Origin: Tenacibaculum sp. 190130A14a
GTDB taxonomy: Bacteria; Bacteroidota; Bacteroidia; Flavobacteriales; Flavobacteriaceae
Reading direction: 5' to 3'
Assembly (NCBI RefSeq): GCF_964048965.1
Contig: NZ_OZ040189.1
Span: forward strand, 434,001-498,000
Length of the DNA: 64,000 nucleotides
Shown: positions 32,754-44,262 of the stretch, piece after piece
Layout: every line of letters begins with the position of its first letter
Numbering within the stretch: the first letter of the stretch is position 1
The notes under the pieces: model-generated
The model's input: only the letters and a program-made list of their open reading frames with translations
Told to the model about the DNA's origin: nothing
The model's database searches: none
Position numbers and translations under genes: made by a program

Positions 32754-33416
32754 ATGTTTAGTCAGTCAGAAGAAAACTATATAAAAGCAATTTATCATTT
32801 AGAAGTAGAGGTAACTAAAGGTATTAGTACCAATGCAATTGCTAAGAAATTAGAGACGAAAGCTTCTTCTGTAACAGATATGATAAAAAAGCTTTCTGAA
32901 AAGGAAGTGGTTGTTTATAAAAAGTATCAAGGAGTTACACTGACAGCATTTGGAAAACGAACAGCGATTAATATTATCCGTAAGCATCGCTTGTGGGAGG
33001 TGTTTTTAGTAGATAAACTAAATTTTTCTTGGGATGAAGTACATGAGGTTGCTGAGCAATTGGAGCATATAAAATCGCCTAAGTTGATTGATGAGCTAGA
33101 TGCCTACTTAGGATTTCCTAAAAGAGACCCACATGGTGATCCGATTCCAGATAAAGAAGGTAATTTACATACCATAGAAAAAAGTTTGCTCTCTACCTTA
33201 GAAATAGGGGAAGAAGGAATATGTGTAGGTGTCGATGATAGTTCTTCTGAGTTTTTACAGTTTTTAGATAAACAGCAAATAGCGCTAGGAAAGAAAATAA
33301 AAGTAGTGAACATTGAACCTTTTGATGGTTCTTTATCTATAGAGCTAGAAGAGAAGGGAATGTCAATTTCTCACAAGATTGCTAATAATTTATACATTCA
33401 AAAAACAACAAAATAA
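32754..33416 (+). CDS. DtxR/MntR-family metal-dependent transcriptional regulator
   Basis: A 220-residue repressor: N-terminal winged helix (about 1-65, ISTNAIAKKLETKASSVTDMIKKL as recognition region), metal-binding dimerisation domain (about 66-140) and a C-terminal FeoA/SH3-like domain (about 150-220). Ligand residues correspond to H78, H97, E101, E104 and H105. At the position that is Cys102 in iron-sensing DtxR, this protein has Glu (E101), the MntR-type choice, so Mn(II) sensing is more likely than Fe(II), though this is inference. It probably represses itself through the 32674-32709 palindrome, and also the ZIP gene 11 bp downstream. Confidence 0.9.
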   Translation: MFSQSEENYIKAIYHLEVEVTKGISTNAIAKKLETKASSVTDMIKKLSEKEVVVYKKYQGVTLTAFGKRTAINIIRKHRLWEVFLVDKLNFSWDEVHEVAEQLEHIKSPKLIDELDAYLGFPKRDPHGDPIPDKEGNLHTIEKSLLSTLEIGEEGICVGVDDSSSEFLQFLDKQQIALGKKIKVVNIEPFDGSLSIELEEKGMSISHKIANNLYIQKTTK

Positions 33417-33427
33417 TAAATTAAGAA

Positions 33428-34264
33428 ATGAGTTTATTTGATCAAATAGTAGAGTTTTGTAAAGAACACCCTATTCAGGGGGCTTTATACGCTACAATAT
33501 TTACATGGGGGCTAACGGCTCTAGGAGCATCATTGGTTTTCTTTTTTAAGAAAATGAATAGAGCAGTTTTAGATGGTATGCTTGGTTTTACTGGAGGGGT
33601 AATGGTTGCGGCAAGTTTTTGGAGTTTGCTATCGCCAGCAATAGATAATAGCCCAGGAGAAGGTTTTGTAAAAGTAATTCCCTCGGCTGTAGGTTTTGCT
33701 TTGGGAGCTTTAGCTTTATTTGGCATGGATAAATGGTTGCCCCATTTACATATTAATTTTAAGGAAGAAGAAGCAGAAGGAGTTAAAACTAATTGGCACA
33801 AAACCACTTTACTAGTTTTAGCTATTACATTACATAATATTCCGGAAGGATTAGCTGTTGGAGTATTGTTCGGGGCTGCTTCAACGTTGGTTGGAGTAGA
33901 ACAAACAGAAATGATTATTGCAGCTATTTCATTAGCTATTGGAATAGGGATTCAAAATTTCCCAGAAGGATTTGCGGTAGCTATGCCTTTGAGGAGACAA
34001 GGTGTTAGTAGAAGAAAGAGTTTTTGGTATGGACAATTATCGGCAGTAGTTGAACCATTTGCAGCAGTTTTAGGAGCTTTAGCAGTATCATTTTTTACTC
34101 CTATTTTACCATATGCTTTGGCTTTTGCTGCAGGAGCGATGATTTTTGTAGTGGTAGAAGAAGTAATACCAGAAACACAACGAGATAAATATACAGATAT
34201 CGCCACGTTAGGTTTTATAGCCGGGTTTATTGTAATGATGACATTAGATGTTGGTTTAGGATAA
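33428..34264 (+). CDS. ZIP family metal transporter
   Basis: A 278-residue inner-membrane protein with about eight membrane segments. Family motifs are LHNIPEGLAVG (about 136-146, metal-binding His and Glu of segment IV) and QNFPEGFAVAMPL (about 177-189, segment V). ZIP proteins move Zn, Fe or Mn into the cytoplasm. The gene lies 11 bp after the MntR-like regulator on the same strand, so both are in one operon and the transported metal is probably that sensed by the regulator. In place of the usual His-rich cytoplasmic loop there is only HLHINFKEEEAEG. A clean terminator follows. Confidence 0.92.
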   Translation: MSLFDQIVEFCKEHPIQGALYATIFTWGLTALGASLVFFFKKMNRAVLDGMLGFTGGVMVAASFWSLLSPAIDNSPGEGFVKVIPSAVGFALGALALFGMDKWLPHLHINFKEEEAEGVKTNWHKTTLLVLAITLHNIPEGLAVGVLFGAASTLVGVEQTEMIIAAISLAIGIGIQNFPEGFAVAMPLRRQGVSRRKSFWYGQLSAVVEPFAAVLGALAVSFFTPILPYALAFAAGAMIFVVVEEVIPETQRDKYTDIATLGFIAGFIVMMTLDVGLG

Positions 34265-34283
34265 AACAAAATAATATATAAAG

Positions 34284-34307
34284 TTCCCGCTTTTTGCGGG
34301 GTTTTTT
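34284..34307 (+). terminator. Terminator after the ZIP transporter
   Basis: CCCGC (34286-34290), loop TTTTT, GCGGG (34296-34300), then a T run at 34302-34307; 20 bp after the stop. Confidence 0.85.
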
Positions 34308-34387
34308 ATGTTAATAAGGGAGATTATGGAAATCGTATTCTTACTCTCATAGATTCTATGTAAATTGCTTTTTGTAAAAAAATATTA

Positions 34388-37300
34388 GTGCAACAACCAT
34401 CAACTTTTCAAGTTTATAATGCTTCTGCCGGAAGTGGAAAAACATTTACTTTAGTAAAAGAATATTTGAAGATTTTATTAGAGTCTGAAGATATTTATCG
34501 CTTTCAAAAAATATTGGCAATCACATTTACCAATAAAGCAGCTGGTGAAATGAAAGAACGTGTGTTGCATAATTTGCAGGTTTTTTCTGAAGGAGAACAT
34601 AATGATTTATTGGACGCAATTCTAGAAGAAACTGCAATAGATCGGATTGTAATACAAGAAAGAAGTAAGAAAATTATCAATGCCATACTTCAAAATTATG
34701 CGGCTTTTTCAATTACCACTATTGATAGTTTTACCCATAAGATTATTAAGAGCTTTGCCTATGATCTAGGATTGTCTTTAACCTTTGAAGTAGAAATGGA
34801 TGCTGTTTCTTTATTGAATGAGGCAGTAGATGTGTTAATTTCTAAGATAGGAACTGATAAAGCATTGACAAAGCTTCTAATTAAATTTTCTTTAAGTAAA
34901 ACAGACGACGATAAATCTTGGGATATATCTCGTGAATTGAATGAGTTTTCTAGAATTCTATTAAATGAAGATGATGTAAAGCATTTTAGAAAATTATCAA
35001 ATAAAAAAATTGAAGACTTCACCTCTTTACAAGAAAAACTTCATAAGCATCAAGATAACATAGAACAGCGATTACAAACAATTGGAGAAGAAGGGGTTCG
35101 AGTAATTGAAAACTTAAATATAGCGCACAATGATTTTTATCGTTCTATGTTACCTAATCATTTCGTAGCACTTAAGAAAAAGCCAACATCGGCAAAATTT
35201 TTTGATGAAAGTAAATTGCGAGAGCGCATAGAAGAAAGCACATTTTATGCAAAGTCAAAATCTGATGATATAAAAGCTGCTATTGAAGGGGTTTTACCAG
35301 AGTTATTGAAATTATATACAGAATCGGAGCAATTATATCAACAATTTTTGTTGAATAAATTGGCCTCAAAAAGCATTATTCCATTAGCGGTTTTAAATAA
35401 TATAAATTCAGAGTTAACTCATATAAAGGAGGAGAATAATTTGCGATTAAATGCGGAATTTAATCAATTGATTTCTGATAATATTAAAGATCAACCAGCT
35501 CCATTTATCTATGAGCGAATAGGGCAGCGTTTTATGCATTATTTTATAGATGAGATGCAAGATACTTCTGTGTTACAGTGGAAAAATTTGATTCCACTAA
35601 TTGATAATGCTTTAGCACAAGAGAATAGTAATTTAATGTTGGTAGGAGATGGTAAGCAAGCTATTTATAGATGGAGAGGAGGTAAGGCAGAGCAGTTTAT
35701 AAATTTAGGAGCAGAAAATGAAGGTTCTGTGAATCCTTTTCATATCGAAAAAGAAGTAAGAGAATTACAAAGAAATTTTAGAAGTTATTCTGAGGTTATC
35801 AATTTTAATAACCAATTTTTTCAGCATACGGCTAAATTTCTTCAAAATGAATCGTACCAACAGCTTTTTGAGGAAGGAAACAAACAATTAGAAAATTCTA
35901 AAAAAGGAGGTTGTGTTACGCTTAGCTTTTTAGAAAAGAATGAAGATAAAGAAGAAGAGAAATTAAAGTACCCAAAGCAAGTATTAGCAACCATTAATAA
36001 ATTAAAAGAAGAGTTTTTACTAAATGAAATTTGTGTACTAACACGTAAAAGAAAAGATGGAGTTGAAGTGGCTAATTATTTAGCTGAAAACGGAATTTCA
36101 ATTGTGTCTTCAGAAACGTTATTACTAGAGAACAGTGCTAAAGTAGGTTTTATAGTAAATTTACTTAGAGTGTTACAGTTTCAAAATGATAAAGAAACAC
36201 TATTGGAGGTGTTATACTATTTGTACGAACATATAAATACAAAAGAAGATAAACATACCTTTATATATAAGAATATCTCACTAAACAATGAGCAGCTTTT
36301 TAAAGCTTTAGAAAGCTATGGGGTCTTTTTTGAATTATCAGCATTTTATCAACTCCCATTTTATGAGAAAGTTGAAGAAGTTATAAGGAGTTTTCAATTG
36401 ATAAAATCTTCAGATGCCTATGTGCAATTTTTTCTCGATGTTATTTTAGAACAGCAAAGAAAAGGAACGAGCATTCCAGATTTTTTAGAGTTTTGGGAGG
36501 AGAAGAAACATTTGTTAAGTATTGTTGCTCCTGAAAGTAAAAGTGCTGTTCAGATAATGACCATTCATAAATCAAAAGGATTAGAGTTTCCAGTGGTGAT
36601 TTTTCCATATGATTTAGATATATACAGACAAGTAAATCCCAAGGTTTGGTTGTATGATTTACCTAAAGATACATTTGATAGTTTTGATGAGTTACTGGTT
36701 CCATTTGCTAAGGAGTTAAATTATGTGAATGACGTAGGGGCTCATATTTATCAACAGCAAAGAGAAGAACTAGAACTTGATAATTTTAACTTATTATATG
36801 TGGCCTTAACAAGGGCAGTTGAACAGTTACATATTATTACGGAGAAAAAATTGTCTTCTAAAGGAATAGAAAATACTAATTTTTATTCAGGGGTGTTTAT
36901 CAATTACTTAAAAAGTATAGGGATTTGGAATGATGAAGAATTGGAGTATTCTTTTGGAGAAGCACAAAGGAAAAGTTTGATAGAAAAGATTGAGTCGCAT
37001 ACGATTCTTCAAGAAAAATTTATTTCAACATCATGGAAGTCTCATCATATTCAAATGTTGGCTAGTGCTTCTAAATTATGGGATACAGAACAAGGTGAGG
37101 CAATAGCGTATGGTAACCTTATTCATGAAATGATGGCGAAGGTTCATAATAAGGATGATGTTGAAAGGGTAGTCATGTTGTACTATAAACAAGGAGTGTT
37201 AACTGGCCAGGAAAAAGAAACTATATATAAGGTGTTGAACGAAATAGTATGTCATCCGCAAATAGTATCGTATTACACAGCGTATAAAAGGGTAATAAAT

Positions 37301-37525
37301 GAAAGAGAAATTGTAGATGTAGATGGACAGATAGTTATTCCAGATCGACTAGTTTTTACTAAGAATGGAACAGTGGTAATTATCGATTACAAAACTGGGA
37401 AACCACATAAAAAGTATCATCAGCAATTATTAAAGTATGAACAAGTACTGAAATCAATTAATCTTTTTGTTGAGAAAAAAATACTTGTTTATATAAATGA
37501 AGAAATTTTAATAGAAGAAGTTTAA
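34388..37525 (+). CDS. AddA/RecB-like UvrD helicase with C-terminal nuclease domain
   Basis: A 1045-residue DNA repair protein. Walker A is [11 protein letters not shown] (about 11-21). Further UvrD-family motifs are [16 protein letters not shown] (about 44-59), FIDEMQDTS (about 390), [13 protein letters not shown] (about 422), [12 protein letters not shown] (about 725) and LLYVALTRA (about 805). The C-terminus has a PD-(D/E)xK nuclease block: IHEMM near 915, VIPDRL near 980, IIDYKTG near 998 and QLLKYEQ near 1010. It should unwind and degrade DNA ends for recombination, like AddA/RecB. The start is GTG at 34388. The partner nuclease subunit (AddB-like) is not beside it. Confidence 0.9.
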   Translation: MQQPSTFQVYNASAGSGKTFTLVKEYLKILLESEDIYRFQKILAITFTNKAAGEMKERVLHNLQVFSEGEHNDLLDAILEETAIDRIVIQERSKKIINAILQNYAAFSITTIDSFTHKIIKSFAYDLGLSLTFEVEMDAVSLLNEAVDVLISKIGTDKALTKLLIKFSLSKTDDDKSWDISRELNEFSRILLNEDDVKHFRKLSNKKIEDFTSLQEKLHKHQDNIEQRLQTIGEEGVRVIENLNIAHNDFYRSMLPNHFVALKKKPTSAKFFDESKLRERIEESTFYAKSKSDDIKAAIEGVLPELLKLYTESEQLYQQFLLNKLASKSIIPLAVLNNINSELTHIKEENNLRLNAEFNQLISDNIKDQPAPFIYERIGQRFMHYFIDEMQDTSVLQWKNLIPLIDNALAQENSNLMLVGDGKQAIYRWRGGKAEQFINLGAENEGSVNPFHIEKEVRELQRNFRSYSEVINFNNQFFQHTAKFLQNESYQQLFEEGNKQLENSKKGGCVTLSFLEKNEDKEEEKLKYPKQVLATINKLKEEFLLNEICVLTRKRKDGVEVANYLAENGISIVSSETLLLENSAKVGFIVNLLRVLQFQNDKETLLEVLYYLYEHINTKEDKHTFIYKNISLNNEQLFKALESYGVFFELSAFYQLPFYEKVEEVIRSFQLIKSSDAYVQFFLDVILEQQRKGTSIPDFLEFWEEKKHLLSIVAPESKSAVQIMTIHKSKGLEFPVVIFPYDLDIYRQVNPKVWLYDLPKDTFDSFDELLVPFAKELNYVNDVGAHIYQQQREELELDNFNLLYVALTRAVEQLHIITEKKLSSKGIENTNFYSGVFINYLKSIGIWNDEELEYSFGEAQRKSLIEKIESHTILQEKFISTSWKSHHIQMLASASKLWDTEQGEAIAYGNLIHEMMAKVHNKDDVERVVMLYYKQGVLTGQEKETIYKVLNEIVCHPQIVSYYTAYKRVINEREIVDVDGQIVIPDRLVFTKNGTVVIIDYKTGKPHKKYHQQLLKYEQVLKSINLFVEKKILVYINEEILIEEV

Positions 37526-37572
37526 AAAGAATATTTCAAACTTGTAATTTTACGACATCAAAACAAACAATT

Positions 37573-38766
37573 ATGTACGGATCAATAAAAGAGCATCTTC
37601 AAAAAGAGATTCAAGAAATCAAGGATGCAGGATTGTATAAAACAGAAAGAATCATTACTTCATCTCAAGATGCAGTAATCAAAATATCTACAGGAGAAGA
37701 GGTAGTTAATTTTTGTGCAAATAATTATTTAGGATTGTCAAACCATCCAGAAGTAATTCAAGCTGCTAAAGATACTATGGATACACATGGTTTTGGAATG
37801 TCTTCTGTTCGTTTTATTTGTGGAACACAAGATATTCACAAACAATTGGAAGCAAAAATTGCTGAGTTTTATCAAACTGAAGATACCATATTGTACGCGG
37901 CTGCGTTTGATGCAAATGGAGGAGTGTTTGAACCGTTGTTAACAAAAGAAGACGCAATTATTTCAGATAGCTTAAATCATGCTTCTATTATCGATGGAGT
38001 TCGTTTGTGTAAAGCAGCAAGATATCGTTATGCTAATAACGATATGCAGGCTTTGGAAGAACAACTTATTGAAGCCAACAAGAATAACCATCGTTTTAAA
38101 ATTATTGTAACAGATGGAGTTTTCTCAATGGATGGTATTGTAGCAGAACTTGATAAGATTTGTGATTTAGCTGATAAGTACGATGCACTTGTAATGATTG
38201 ATGAATGTCATGCAGCTGGTTTTATTGGTGAAACTGGACGTGGTACTTTAGAGTTAAAGAAAGTAATGGGACGTATTGATATTATTACTGGAACTTTAGG
38301 AAAAGCTCTTGGAGGCGCAATGGGAGGATATACTACAGGTAAAAAAGAGATTATTGAAGTTTTGCGTCAACGCTCACGTCCTTATTTATTTTCAAATTCA
38401 TTAGCCCCAGCAATTGTAGGTGCTTCTTTAAAAGTGTTTGACTTATTGTCAAACGATACGAGTTTACGTGATAAGCTAGAATGGAATACAAATTATTTCA
38501 GAGCTGAAATGGAAAAGGCAGGGTTTGACTTGGTAGGGGCTGATGCTGCTATTGTACCTGTTATGCTTTATGATGCTAAGTTATCTCAAGTAATGGCAAA
38601 TAAATTATTGGAAGAAGGAATTTACGTTATTGGGTTCTTTTATCCAGTAGTTCCAAAAGAACAAGCTCGAATAAGAGTTCAGTTATCAGCTGCCCATGAA
38701 AAAGAGCATTTAGATAAGGCGATTAAGGCATTTAGTAAGGTAGGAAAAGAGCTAAATGTAATTTAA
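37573..38766 (+). CDS. kbl: Glycine C-acetyltransferase (2-amino-3-ketobutyrate CoA ligase)
   Basis: A 397-residue PLP enzyme of the alpha-oxoamine synthase family. It cleaves 2-amino-3-ketobutyrate with CoA to glycine and acetyl-CoA in threonine breakdown. The N-terminus [13 protein letters not shown] and [16 protein letters not shown] (about 47-62) are typical of Kbl. PLP Lys is in [14 protein letters not shown] (about 242), and the cofactor-ring Asp is in [10 protein letters not shown] (about 212). The family also includes BioF, found separately here at 56839-57984, and the residue choices distinguish the two. Threonine dehydrogenase, its partner, is not in the window. Confidence 0.93.
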   Translation: MYGSIKEHLQKEIQEIKDAGLYKTERIITSSQDAVIKISTGEEVVNFCANNYLGLSNHPEVIQAAKDTMDTHGFGMSSVRFICGTQDIHKQLEAKIAEFYQTEDTILYAAAFDANGGVFEPLLTKEDAIISDSLNHASIIDGVRLCKAARYRYANNDMQALEEQLIEANKNNHRFKIIVTDGVFSMDGIVAELDKICDLADKYDALVMIDECHAAGFIGETGRGTLELKKVMGRIDIITGTLGKALGGAMGGYTTGKKEIIEVLRQRSRPYLFSNSLAPAIVGASLKVFDLLSNDTSLRDKLEWNTNYFRAEMEKAGFDLVGADAAIVPVMLYDAKLSQVMANKLLEEGIYVIGFFYPVVPKEQARIRVQLSAAHEKEHLDKAIKAFSKVGKELNVI

Positions 38767-38784
38767 AGAACTTTATACAAAAAC

Positions 38785-38814
38785 TTGTATTTCTTGTAAG
38801 TTTTTGTAGATTTG
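38785..38814 (+). promoter_or_regulatory. Promoter of the OmpA-like gene
   Basis: TTG (38785-38787), a 19-base spacer, then TAGATTTG (38807-38814): an exact match to the Bacteroidota housekeeping promoter. The transcript would start near 38820, giving an AT-rich leader of about 65 bases, typical of highly expressed flavobacterial genes. Confidence 0.75.
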
Positions 38815-38885
38815 TTTTTGTAAATAAGTTTTAACAACTTACATTTGCGATTATATAAACGAACTTTTAATTTAAATTTTTAATA

Positions 38886-40253
38886 ATGAAACAATTAAAA
38901 TTAGCTGTGATGGCTTTATTTACGTTTGCTGCCGTAAGCGTAAGCGCACAGGATTCAGATAATCCATGGGCAATTGGTTTCGGTGTTAACGCTGTTGATG
39001 TTCAATGGCCTTGGGCTGATGGACCTTCAATGGAACAATTAGGGAAAGATTATATCGGTGTTAGTGACTGGAATGTTTTACCTTCTATTTCAAGATTAAC
39101 TGTAGACCGTTATTTAAATGATGGATTTACTTTACAATTAGCAGGTTCTATCAACAAGATCGAAACTGTAAGATCAGAAAATGATACTGATGAGTTGTAT
39201 TGGGCTATCGATGCAAATGTAAAGTATGACTTAAACAATGCTTTTGGTCAAACTGGATGGTTTGATCCTTATGTATATTTAGGTGGTGGTTATACTTCTT
39301 ATGCAGACGAAGGTGAAGGAATGTTAAATGCTGGTGTTGGTTTCAATACTTGGTTTAACGATAACTTAGGATTAAATTTCCAAACTGGATATAAGCAAGA
39401 ATTTGCTGATAAAGTACCAGTACACTTCCAACACTCTGTAGGATTAGTGTTTAAATTTGGAGGAAAAGATACTGATGGAGACGGAATCTACGATAAGGAA
39501 GATGCTTGTCCAGAAGTTGCTGGATTAGAAGAATTCAACGGATGTCCTGATACTGATGGTGATGGAATCAAAGATTCTGATGATGCTTGTCCAGAAGTAG
39601 CTGGTTTAGCTGCTTTAAATGGTTGTCCTGATGCTGATGGAGATGGTATCGCTGATAAAGATGATGCTTGTCCAAACGAAGCTGGAACTAAGGCAATGAA
39701 CGGATGTCCAGATGCTGACGGTGACGGTGTTGCTGACAACAAAGATAAGTGTCCTAACCAAGCTGGTCCTGCTGCAAACGGAGGATGTCCTTGGCCAGAT
39801 ACTGACGGAGACGGAGTATTAGACAAAGATGATAAGTGTCCAAACGAAGCAGGTGTTGCTTCTAACAACGGGTGTCCAGAAGTAATCATTACTAAGGAAG
39901 CTGAGAAGAAATTAAACGATTTCGCAAGAGCTATTTACTTTAACTCAGGAAGAGCGTCTTTCAGACCAGGAGTTTCTGAAAAATTAGATATGATTGCTGC
40001 AATCATGAAAGAATACTCAAAAGCTAACTTTAGCATCCAAGGTCACACAGATAGCCAAGGTAGAGCTTCTACTAACAAGAGATTATCTGAAAAAAGAGCT
40101 AAGGCTGTTTTAGATTACTTAGTAGGGAAAGCTGGAGTAGCAGCTAACCGTTTAACTTCAGCTGGATTTGGTGAAGATTACCCAATCGCTGATAACAAAA
40201 CTAGAGCTGGTAGAGCACAAAACAGACGTGTAGAAATTAAATTAGTAAAATAA
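38886..40253 (+). CDS. OmpA family outer-membrane protein with thrombospondin type-3 repeats
   Basis: A 455-residue protein with a signal peptide (ending VSVSAQ, about 21), an N-terminal beta-barrel (about 22-190), a calcium-binding linker of about five thrombospondin type-3 units (about 195-330, repeated DxDGDGxxDxxDxCP), and a C-terminal OmpA domain (about 335-455, [20 protein letters not shown]) that binds peptidoglycan. It links the outer membrane to the cell wall and is usually among the most abundant flavobacterial proteins; the strong promoter and long AT-rich leader agree. It is transcribed alone, with a terminator. Confidence 0.93.
   Translation: MKQLKLAVMALFTFAAVSVSAQDSDNPWAIGFGVNAVDVQWPWADGPSMEQLGKDYIGVSDWNVLPSISRLTVDRYLNDGFTLQLAGSINKIETVRSENDTDELYWAIDANVKYDLNNAFGQTGWFDPYVYLGGGYTSYADEGEGMLNAGVGFNTWFNDNLGLNFQTGYKQEFADKVPVHFQHSVGLVFKFGGKDTDGDGIYDKEDACPEVAGLEEFNGCPDTDGDGIKDSDDACPEVAGLAALNGCPDADGDGIADKDDACPNEAGTKAMNGCPDADGDGVADNKDKCPNQAGPAANGGCPWPDTDGDGVLDKDDKCPNEAGVASNNGCPEVIITKEAEKKLNDFARAIYFNSGRASFRPGVSEKLDMIAAIMKEYSKANFSIQGHTDSQGRASTNKRLSEKRAKAVLDYLVGKAGVAANRLTSAGFGEDYPIADNKTRAGRAQNRRVEIKLVK
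39468..39888 (+). repeat. In-frame tandem repeats encoding thrombospondin type-3 units
   Basis: Five imperfect units of about 75-85 bp, each coding GATGCTGATGGTGATGG-like Asp-Gly codons followed by a GCTTGTCC or AAGTGTCC Cys-Pro codon pair. Codon variation between units shows an old repeat under protein-level selection. Unit number could vary between strains. Confidence 0.75.
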
Positions 40254-40275
40254 TTTAATTCAAACCAATAAAATG

Positions 40276-40305
40276 AAAGCCTCGATTATTTCGAGGCTTT
40301 TTTTT
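40276..40305 (+). terminator. OmpA-gene terminator
   Basis: AAAGCCTCGA (40276-40285) pairs with TCGAGGCTTT (40291-40300), loop TTATT, then more T; 22 bp after the stop. Confidence 0.88.
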
Positions 40306-40359
40306 GTGCTTTATTTATAAAAATACTTGTAAACTTTTTTTAGTTTCAATCAAAAAAAT

Positions 40360-40367
40360 TACCTTTG
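40360..40367 (+). promoter_or_regulatory. Promoter -7 element of atpDC
   Basis: TACCTTTG matches TAnnTTTG exactly. The upstream region around 40337-40340 is a T run without a clean TTG. The mRNA leader would be about 55 bases. Confidence 0.5.
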
Positions 40368-40417
40368 CACCTTGAAAAAACGAGCTAAAGCTCACACAAC
40401 AAAATAAATAACTTTAA

Positions 40418-41941
<1,524 letters not shown>

Positions 41942-41953
41942 AAACTATAAACT

Positions 41954-42247
41954 ATGTTTTTAGAAATAGTAACGCCAGAGGCAATTTTATTTTCATCAGA
42001 AGTTGATTCTGTTGTAGTTCCAGGAATAAACGGTGATTTTCAAATGTTGAACAATCACGCACCTATAGTTTCAATTTTAGGTGAAGGAACTATCAAGATT
42101 CACACGCACACAAGTGAACACTTAGAATTTGACGATTTAAGTGGGCATTTCTCAAAACAAGCTGATGACGATAAAGTATTAACGTTAGATATTAAATCTG
42201 GAACTGTTGAAATGAAAGATAATAAAGCAATTATTTTAGCAGATTAA
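41954..42247 (+). CDS. atpC: ATP synthase F1 subunit epsilon (short form)
   Basis: A 97-residue epsilon subunit, 12 bp after atpD. It contains the N-terminal beta-sandwich (FLEIVTPEAILFSSEVDSVVVPG, with NGDFQMLNNHAPIVSIL as the family block) and ends at about the point where the C-terminal helical hairpin of the E. coli protein (about 139 residues) would begin. That hairpin is the part that inhibits ATP hydrolysis, so this enzyme must lack that type of control. Short epsilon forms are common in Bacteroidota as far as I recall. Operon with atpD, terminator downstream. Confidence 0.93.
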   Translation: MFLEIVTPEAILFSSEVDSVVVPGINGDFQMLNNHAPIVSILGEGTIKIHTHTSEHLEFDDLSGHFSKQADDDKVLTLDIKSGTVEMKDNKAIILAD

Positions 42248-42268
42248 TTACCAGTTTAAAATACAATG

Positions 42269-42300
42269 AAAAGCCAAACAATTTTGTTTGGCTTTTTTAT
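42269..42300 (+). terminator. atpDC terminator
   Basis: GCCAAACAA (42273-42281) pairs with TTGTTTGGC (42284-42292), extended by flanking A/T pairs, then TTTTTTAT. Confidence 0.88.
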
Positions 42301-42330
42301 TTTCACATGTTTTTAAAGAAATGAAATAGT

Positions 42331-42338
42331 TATCTTTG
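42331..42338 (+). promoter_or_regulatory. Promoter -7 element of tatA, possibly leaderless
   Basis: TATCTTTG matches TAnnTTTG. The start codon follows after 5 bases, so transcription would begin at or next to the ATG and the mRNA would be leaderless. The -33 element near 42308 is only a weak match. Confidence 0.45.
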
Positions 42339-42343
42339 CAAGG

Positions 42344-42625
42344 ATGAAAACAATATTTTTATTTATTAGTGGCCCTGAGATTTTCGTAATACTACTTATT
42401 GTAGTAATGTTGTTTGGTGCTAATAAAATACCAGAAATAGCAAGAGGATTAGGAAAGGGAATGCGTCAAATAAAAGATGCTACAAATGATATTAAGAGAG
42501 AGATAAATGAAAGTGCTAACAATCATGGTATCGATACTGATTTCGTAAAAGATATTAATAAGGAAGTAAATGAGGTAAAAGATAATATAGATGATTTTAC
42601 TGGTCCTATTAAAAGAAATATGTAA
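42344..42625 (+). CDS. tatA: Twin-arginine translocase subunit TatA/TatE family
   Basis: A 93-residue protein with one N-terminal membrane helix (about 3-22), the conserved [21 protein letters not shown] amphipathic region after it (about 24-43, containing the F-G hinge) and a charged tail. TatA oligomers form the passage for folded proteins across the inner membrane. tatC is not in the window. The start fits the family. It is followed by a palindromic terminator shared with the convergent O-methyltransferase gene. Confidence 0.9.
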   Translation: MKTIFLFISGPEIFVILLIVVMLFGANKIPEIARGLGKGMRQIKDATNDIKREINESANNHGIDTDFVKDINKEVNEVKDNIDDFTGPIKRNM

Positions 42626-42656
42626 AAAAACTCCCGATATATATCGGGAGTTTTTT
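42624..42656. terminator. Bidirectional terminator between tatA and O-methyltransferase gene
   Basis: CTCCCGATAT (42631-42640) and ATATCGGGAG (42641-42650) form a perfect palindrome, flanked by an A run on the left and a T run on the right. It therefore works as a terminator for both convergent genes. Confidence 0.9.
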
Positions 42657-43296
42657 ATTTGATTCTACTTATTGTTAAACCATCTCGAATGGGTAATAAA
42701 ACCGTTTCTAAGCGAGGATCTTCGTTAAGTAGTGTATTGTATTCTAAAAGTACTTTAGTATCTTTATCTTTAGGGTCAAGCGTTTCTACAACTTTACCAC
42801 TCCATAGCACGTTGTCTGATAAAATAACACCTCCTGGATTCATTTTATGAATAATTAAGTTAAAGTAATTTACATAATTTGATTTATCAGCATCTATAAA
42901 AACTAAATCGAATTTATCTTCAATGGTAGGTATTATATCTAGCGCATTTCCTACATGTTGAATAATTTGATCTTTATATTCAGATTTTTGAAAATATTTA
43001 TATTGAAGTTCTTCCAATTCTTCGTTTTTATCAATGGTATGCAGTATTCCATTCTTTTGCATACCTTCTGCCAAACATAGCGCTGAATAACCAGTATAAG
43101 TACCTATTTCTAAAATGCTTCTAGGGTTTATTAACTTTGAAATCATAGACAAGACTCTTCCTTGAAAAGCACCACTAAGCATACGTGGATTTAAAACTTT
43201 CTGCCATGTCTCTCTTCCTAACTCTTTAAGAATAGAAGGTTCTTGCTGTGAGTGATTTACAACGTAATTGTCAATTTCTTCAGGTAGAAAATGCAT
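42655..43296 (-). CDS. Class I SAM-dependent O-methyltransferase
   Basis: A 213-residue protein of the catechol/caffeoyl-CoA O-methyltransferase family. SAM-binding motif is LEIGTYTGYSALCLAEGM (about 60-77), with a second acidic residue in LHTIDKNEE and the metal-ligand region LVFIDADKSNYVNYF (about 131-145). The NVLWSGKV block (about 161-168) is also typical. These enzymes methylate catechol-like or hydroxylated substrates with Mg(II); the substrate here is unknown. Transcribed alone, convergent to tatA. Confidence 0.88.
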   Translation of the reverse strand: MHFLPEEIDNYVVNHSQQEPSILKELGRETWQKVLNPRMLSGAFQGRVLSMISKLINPRSILEIGTYTGYSALCLAEGMQKNGILHTIDKNEELEELQYKYFQKSEYKDQIIQHVGNALDIIPTIEDKFDLVFIDADKSNYVNYFNLIIHKMNPGGVILSDNVLWSGKVVETLDPKDKDTKVLLEYNTLLNEDPRLETVLLPIRDGLTISRIK

Positions 43297-43365
43297 AAAA
43301 TAAAATTTAAAGCAAAGGTATAAAAAAACGGAATTTACTTAGGTGTAAACCCCGTTTCAATCTAA

Positions 43366-43400
43366 CAAAAAATCAAAAAACGGTTTTTAAACTAAAACCG
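43366..43400 (-). terminator. Terminator of the ECF sigma unit
   Basis: CGGTTTT (43381-43387) pairs with AAAACCG (43394-43400), loop of six, followed on the minus strand by TTTTTTGATTTTTT. It lies 9 bp after the stop of the small Cys/His protein. Confidence 0.75.
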
Positions 43401-43409
43401 AAAAAAGTG

Positions 43410-43676
43410 TTACAGTTTAAATTGTTTTAATTGCTCTTTCAGGGCCTCTTTATCTGAATTAGACAAACACTGAGTTTCCTGTTTGCTGCAATTAGAAGCT
43501 TTCATCTTAAAAAGTTTACTCATAGTTCTGTTTTGTTTTGTGTACATGGCACAAACCTTACAAACTAAAAGATGAAAGTTTAGTTTTATTTTTTCTAAAA
43601 ATGTTGCTTCTCCATATTGACTTTTGTCGCATATGGTAGTAGCTTCATCACAGGTAATTAAAAATTTTCTAAACAT
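43410..43676 (-). CDS. Small Cys/His-rich protein, probable zinc-binding anti-sigma-like
   Basis: An 88-residue protein without membrane segments. CDEATTICDKSQ at 9-20 and H-LLV-C-KV-C (H35, C39, C42) recall the zinc-binding fold of anti-sigma factors (ZAS: H-x3-C-x2-C). Two more cysteines occur in the C-terminal part (NCSKQETQC). The gene starts 4 bp after the ECF sigma factor stop, the usual position for an anti-sigma gene. It lacks the transmembrane and periplasmic part of classic anti-sigma factors, so it would be a cytoplasmic, possibly redox- or metal-responsive, partner. The role is inferred. Confidence 0.65.
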   Translation of the reverse strand: MFRKFLITCDEATTICDKSQYGEATFLEKIKLNFHLLVCKVCAMYTKQNRTMSKLFKMKASNCSKQETQCLSNSDKEALKEQLKQFKL

Positions 43677-43680
43677 TGTT

Positions 43681-44250
43681 TTACGTATTAAACCAGTTCT
43701 TTTCCATACAATTTCTTAGCTGGGTTCTAGCTCTATGGATTATAACCCATAAATTTGACGGGGTAATATCAAGTTCCTTACAAATTTCCTCTGTTTCAAA
43801 CTCTTGTATTGTTTTCATTCTAAAAACCATACTATATTTCTCCGGTAAAGCATCGATACAATCGTCAAGTTGCCCTTTTAGCTCATTGTTCTCAATTGTT
43901 TTTTCTGCTTCATTTTTCCATGATTGAGGCACCCTTTCTTCAATCCAGCTACCCTCATTTTCACCATTGTCATAAAAATTCATACGAACTTCGGCTTGAC
44001 CTTTTTTCGAATTGATCTTACGATAATAGTCAATAATTTTTCGTTTCAAAATTGACACAAGCCAAGTTCTTTCAGTAGACTTGCCTTCAAAATTTTTTGC
44101 CGATTTTAATCCAGCAAAAAAGGTTTCTTGAACTAAATCTTTTGCGATGTCACTGCTATTTACTCTAACTACTGCATAGTTAAAAAGGTAATCAGCGTAA
44201 GTGTCAATCCACTTGTTGGGGTCTAAGGAATTTTCATTTTGGTTCATCAC
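43681..44250 (-). CDS. ECF RNA polymerase sigma factor
   Basis: A 189-residue sigma-70 family protein of the ECF type. Region 2 (about 20-85) has DLVQETFFAGLKSAKNFEGKSTERTWLVSILKRKIIDYYRK, the DxVQETF/W-L--I-RN-xxD-xR pattern. Region 4 (about 125-180) has LPEKYSMVFRMKTIQEFETEEICKELDITPSNLWVIIHRARTQL, with the HTH that reads the -35 element. It is third in a minus-strand run of four genes with gaps of only 2, 12 and 4 bp. Its likely partner is the small Cys/His protein just downstream. Confidence 0.9.
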   Translation of the reverse strand: MMNQNENSLDPNKWIDTYADYLFNYAVVRVNSSDIAKDLVQETFFAGLKSAKNFEGKSTERTWLVSILKRKIIDYYRKINSKKGQAEVRMNFYDNGENEGSWIEERVPQSWKNEAEKTIENNELKGQLDDCIDALPEKYSMVFRMKTIQEFETEEICKELDITPSNLWVIIHRARTQLRNCMEKNWFNT

Positions 44251-44262
44251 GCCAAATATACA

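Noticed and set aside
39468..39888. Repeated DNA that might be a CRISPR array.
   Set aside because: Repeats are in frame, vary in length and sequence, and code for DxDGDG units; there are no constant direct repeats with unique spacers.
39488..39889. Long minus-strand frame of 133 codons, Ser/Pro/Ala-rich.
   Set aside because: It is the reverse of the thrombospondin-3 repeat DNA in the OmpA gene; the repeat has no stops on the other strand by chance.
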